From Gemmatimonadota bacterium (GTDB taxonomy: Bacteria > Gemmatimonadota > Gemmatimonadetes > Longimicrobiales > Longimicrobiaceae): a DNA stretch of 64,000 nucleotides. Shown in pieces: positions 62,661 to 64,000 of this stretch. A model generated the notes under the pieces. The model worked only from the letters and a program-made list of their open reading frames with translations, was not told where the DNA came from and did no database searches. The DNA lies in NCBI GenBank assembly GCA_028287185.1, contig JAQBQD010000043.1:124001-188000 (forward strand), written 5' to 3'. The translations under genes and the position numbers were made by a program. Within the stretch, counting starts at the first letter, position 1. Each line of letters starts with the position of its first letter.

Positions 62661-63760
62661 GCGGCATTGCACGGCGGATGAACGGCGCGCTGCGCCCCGA
62701 CCCCAGGACGTACTGCGGCGCCGGCTTTCCCGGCCCGGCGGTCGCGGAGCTGGCGGACGGGCGCGAGATCACGGCCTGCTTCCTGGTCCACGACAAGCAG
62801 CGCAAGGAGACCAAGCACGCCAAGCCCTACCTGAACCTCGTCCTGGGCGACCGCACGGGCACCATCGAGGCGAAGGTGTGGGACGACGCGGAGCGCCTGG
62901 ACCGCGAGTTCGGCCCCGACGACGTGGTCGGCGTCCGCGCGCGCGTCTCCGTCTACAACGAGCGCCTGCAGCTCACCGTCGTCACCATGCAGACGCTGGC
63001 GGTGACGGACGACGACCTGGAGCTGTTCCTGCCGTCCTCCCCGCGGGACCGCGGGCAGATGGGGCGCGAGCTGGACGCCCTGGTGGACTCCATCGCCGAC
63101 CCCGCGCTCCGCACGCTCGTCGCCCGCTGCGTGGGGCGCAAGACGACGCTGGGCCGGCAGTACCGCATCCACCCTGCCGCCAAGCGCAACCACCACGCGT
63201 ACCTGGGCGGGCTGATGGAGCACTCCATCTCGGTCGCCCGCAGCGCCGACCGGCTGGCGGCGCACTACCAGGAGCAGGGTGCCCGGCTGGACCGGGACGT
63301 GCTGGTGGCGGGGGCGCTGCTGCACGACGTGGGCAAGGTGCGCGAGCTGACGGCGCGGCGCACGTTCGGCTACACGGACGAGGGCCAGCTCCTGGGCCAC
63401 ATCCTGATCGGCCTGCAGCTCGTGGCGTCGGAGGCCGAGGCTGTGCCGGGGCTGGCGCCGGACGCGCTGCTGCACCTGCAGCACCTGATCGCCAGCCACC
63501 AGGGGCGCCACGAGTGGGCCAGCCCCAAGGTGCCGCAGACGCTGGAGGCGCTGATCCTGCATTACGCCGACGACCTGGACAGCAAGATGAATCCCGCCAT
63601 CGCCGCGCTCTCGGGGGTGGACGCGGGCGGGTGGTCGTCGTACGATAAGAACCTGGAGCGGTCGCTCTTCCGCCCGCCCGCGTTTCCGCCCTCCGCCGAG
63701 GTGGAGCCCGTGGAGCCGGCGGAGGTGGCCCACGTGTTGATCGACCTGTTCCGTGGCTAG
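62657..63760 (+). CDS. YhaM-like 3'-5' exoribonuclease (OB plus HD domains)
   Basis: A 367-aa protein. An OB-fold (about 25-110: ITACFLVHDKQRKETKHAKPYLNLVLGDRTG, then LQLTVVTMQTLAV) is followed by an HD domain (about 170-330: HHAYLGGLMEHSISVARSADR, VAGALLHDVGKV, IASHQGRHEWASPKVPQTLEALILHYADDLDSKMN). This is the YhaM/CbfI layout: metal-dependent trimming of RNA or DNA 3' ends. The GTG at 62657 overlaps the pyrC stop in a GTGA junction, and GGAGG lies 4 nt upstream. Its coupling to pyr genes is notable but unexplained. Confidence 0.92.
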   Translation: MSGIARRMNGALRPDPRTYCGAGFPGPAVAELADGREITACFLVHDKQRKETKHAKPYLNLVLGDRTGTIEAKVWDDAERLDREFGPDDVVGVRARVSVYNERLQLTVVTMQTLAVTDDDLELFLPSSPRDRGQMGRELDALVDSIADPALRTLVARCVGRKTTLGRQYRIHPAAKRNHHAYLGGLMEHSISVARSADRLAAHYQEQGARLDRDVLVAGALLHDVGKVRELTARRTFGYTDEGQLLGHILIGLQLVASEAEAVPGLAPDALLHLQHLIASHQGRHEWASPKVPQTLEALILHYADDLDSKMNPAIAALSGVDAGGWSSYDKNLERSLFRPPAFPPSAEVEPVEPAEVAHVLIDLFRG

Positions 63761-63794
63761 GCCGCGGCCCGCACCTCCCGAGGATGATCCCGGC

Positions 63795-64000
63795 ATGAAC
63801 TCTCCCGTCGACAACCGCTCCACCGTCCACGAGCTGATCGAGCAGCGCGAGCGGCTGCGGGGCTGGATCGCGAAGCTGGACGAGGTGCGCGGCGACGCCA
63901 ACCAGCGTGTGGCCGAGCGCGTGCGCGGCGACTACGAGGCCCGCCTGCAGAGCGTGACCGAGGAGCTTTCCACGCACCGCGAGGAGCTGGAGCGCGACCT
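63795..64000 (+). CDS. coiled-coil protein, 3' end cut by window
   Basis: The first 68 codons are visible: MNSPVDNRSTVHELIEQRERLRGWIAKL, then a heptad-rich DYEARLQSVTEELSTHREELERDL. The pattern suggests a long coiled coil. It starts 34 nt after the YhaM-like gene on the same strand, so it may belong to the operon. Family and length cannot be judged. Confidence 0.65.
   Translation, partial: MNSPVDNRSTVHELIEQRERLRGWIAKLDEVRGDANQRVAERVRGDYEARLQSVTEELSTHREELERD

Overview
The window is about 70% GC almost throughout and densely packed with genes on both strands. Coupled genes often overlap by 4 nt (GTGA or ATGA). Recognisable promoters are TTGACA-like boxes 16-18 nt from a TATCTT/TAAGTT/TATTTT-type -10. 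The gene set (M2, M16, M20 and M28 peptidases, Gly-rich micro-peptides ending in TVF, an alpha-2-macroglobulin/PBP1C pair, LexA, pyrRBC) and codon use suggest a free-living Gemmatimonadota, possibly Longimicrobium-like. That placement is inference from gene content, without a marker gene. No rRNA, tRNA, CRISPR array, transposase or phage module was recognised.

Layout. 1-12.4 kb: truncated TsaC/Sua5; a zinc-ribbon membrane protein; an M16 peptidase pair (one active, one without zinc ligands); phosphatidylserine decarboxylase; a visibly low-GC orphan gene; a DinB protein; a coupled M2/M20 peptidase pair; a TonB-C-like secreted protein; an M28 peptidase. 12.4-18 kb: small unknowns, a fused Lrp/AsnC siroheme-decarboxylase-like protein, a left-handed beta-helix acyltransferase and a YkvA-domain protein. 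18-22.5 kb: guaB followed by tiny membrane proteins, an AtuA-like protein and an enoyl-CoA hydratase. 22.5-30 kb: a Lon-like protease with eroded ATPase motifs, a sugar nucleotidyltransferase, two tandem paralogous 49-50 aa peptides with a RiPP-like leader, a secreted S74-chaperone fibre protein and a large surface lipoprotein. 30-40 kb: an M20 peptidase, an ArsC-like protein, PbpC and a 1904-aa alpha-2-macroglobulin. 40-55.9 kb: a TetR/DoxX/VOC operon, a divergent DHA2 efflux pump and TetR, an App1 phosphatase, a UMF1 transporter, an acyltransferase, a YheT-like hydrolase, and RMD1-like, HD and SDR proteins. 55.9-64 kb: gltX, lexA with a long structured leader, tadA, a truncated membrane-gene remnant, and the pyrR-pyrB-pyrC-YhaM-like operon.

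Themes. Peptide breakdown is heavily represented, with six peptidase genes in the first 32 kb. Envelope defence and surface display (PbpC/A2M, S74 fibre, lipoproteins) form a second block. Nucleotide metabolism (guaB, pyr genes) and translation or DNA-damage housekeeping (gltX, lexA, tadA) make up most of the rest.

Most notable: the tandem peptides at 26.5-27.0 kb, the Lon homologue with intact protease dyad but altered Walker A, Walker B, sensor and arginine-finger positions, the multi-helix lexA leader, and two promoters whose predicted start points fall on the start codon (leaderless transcripts).
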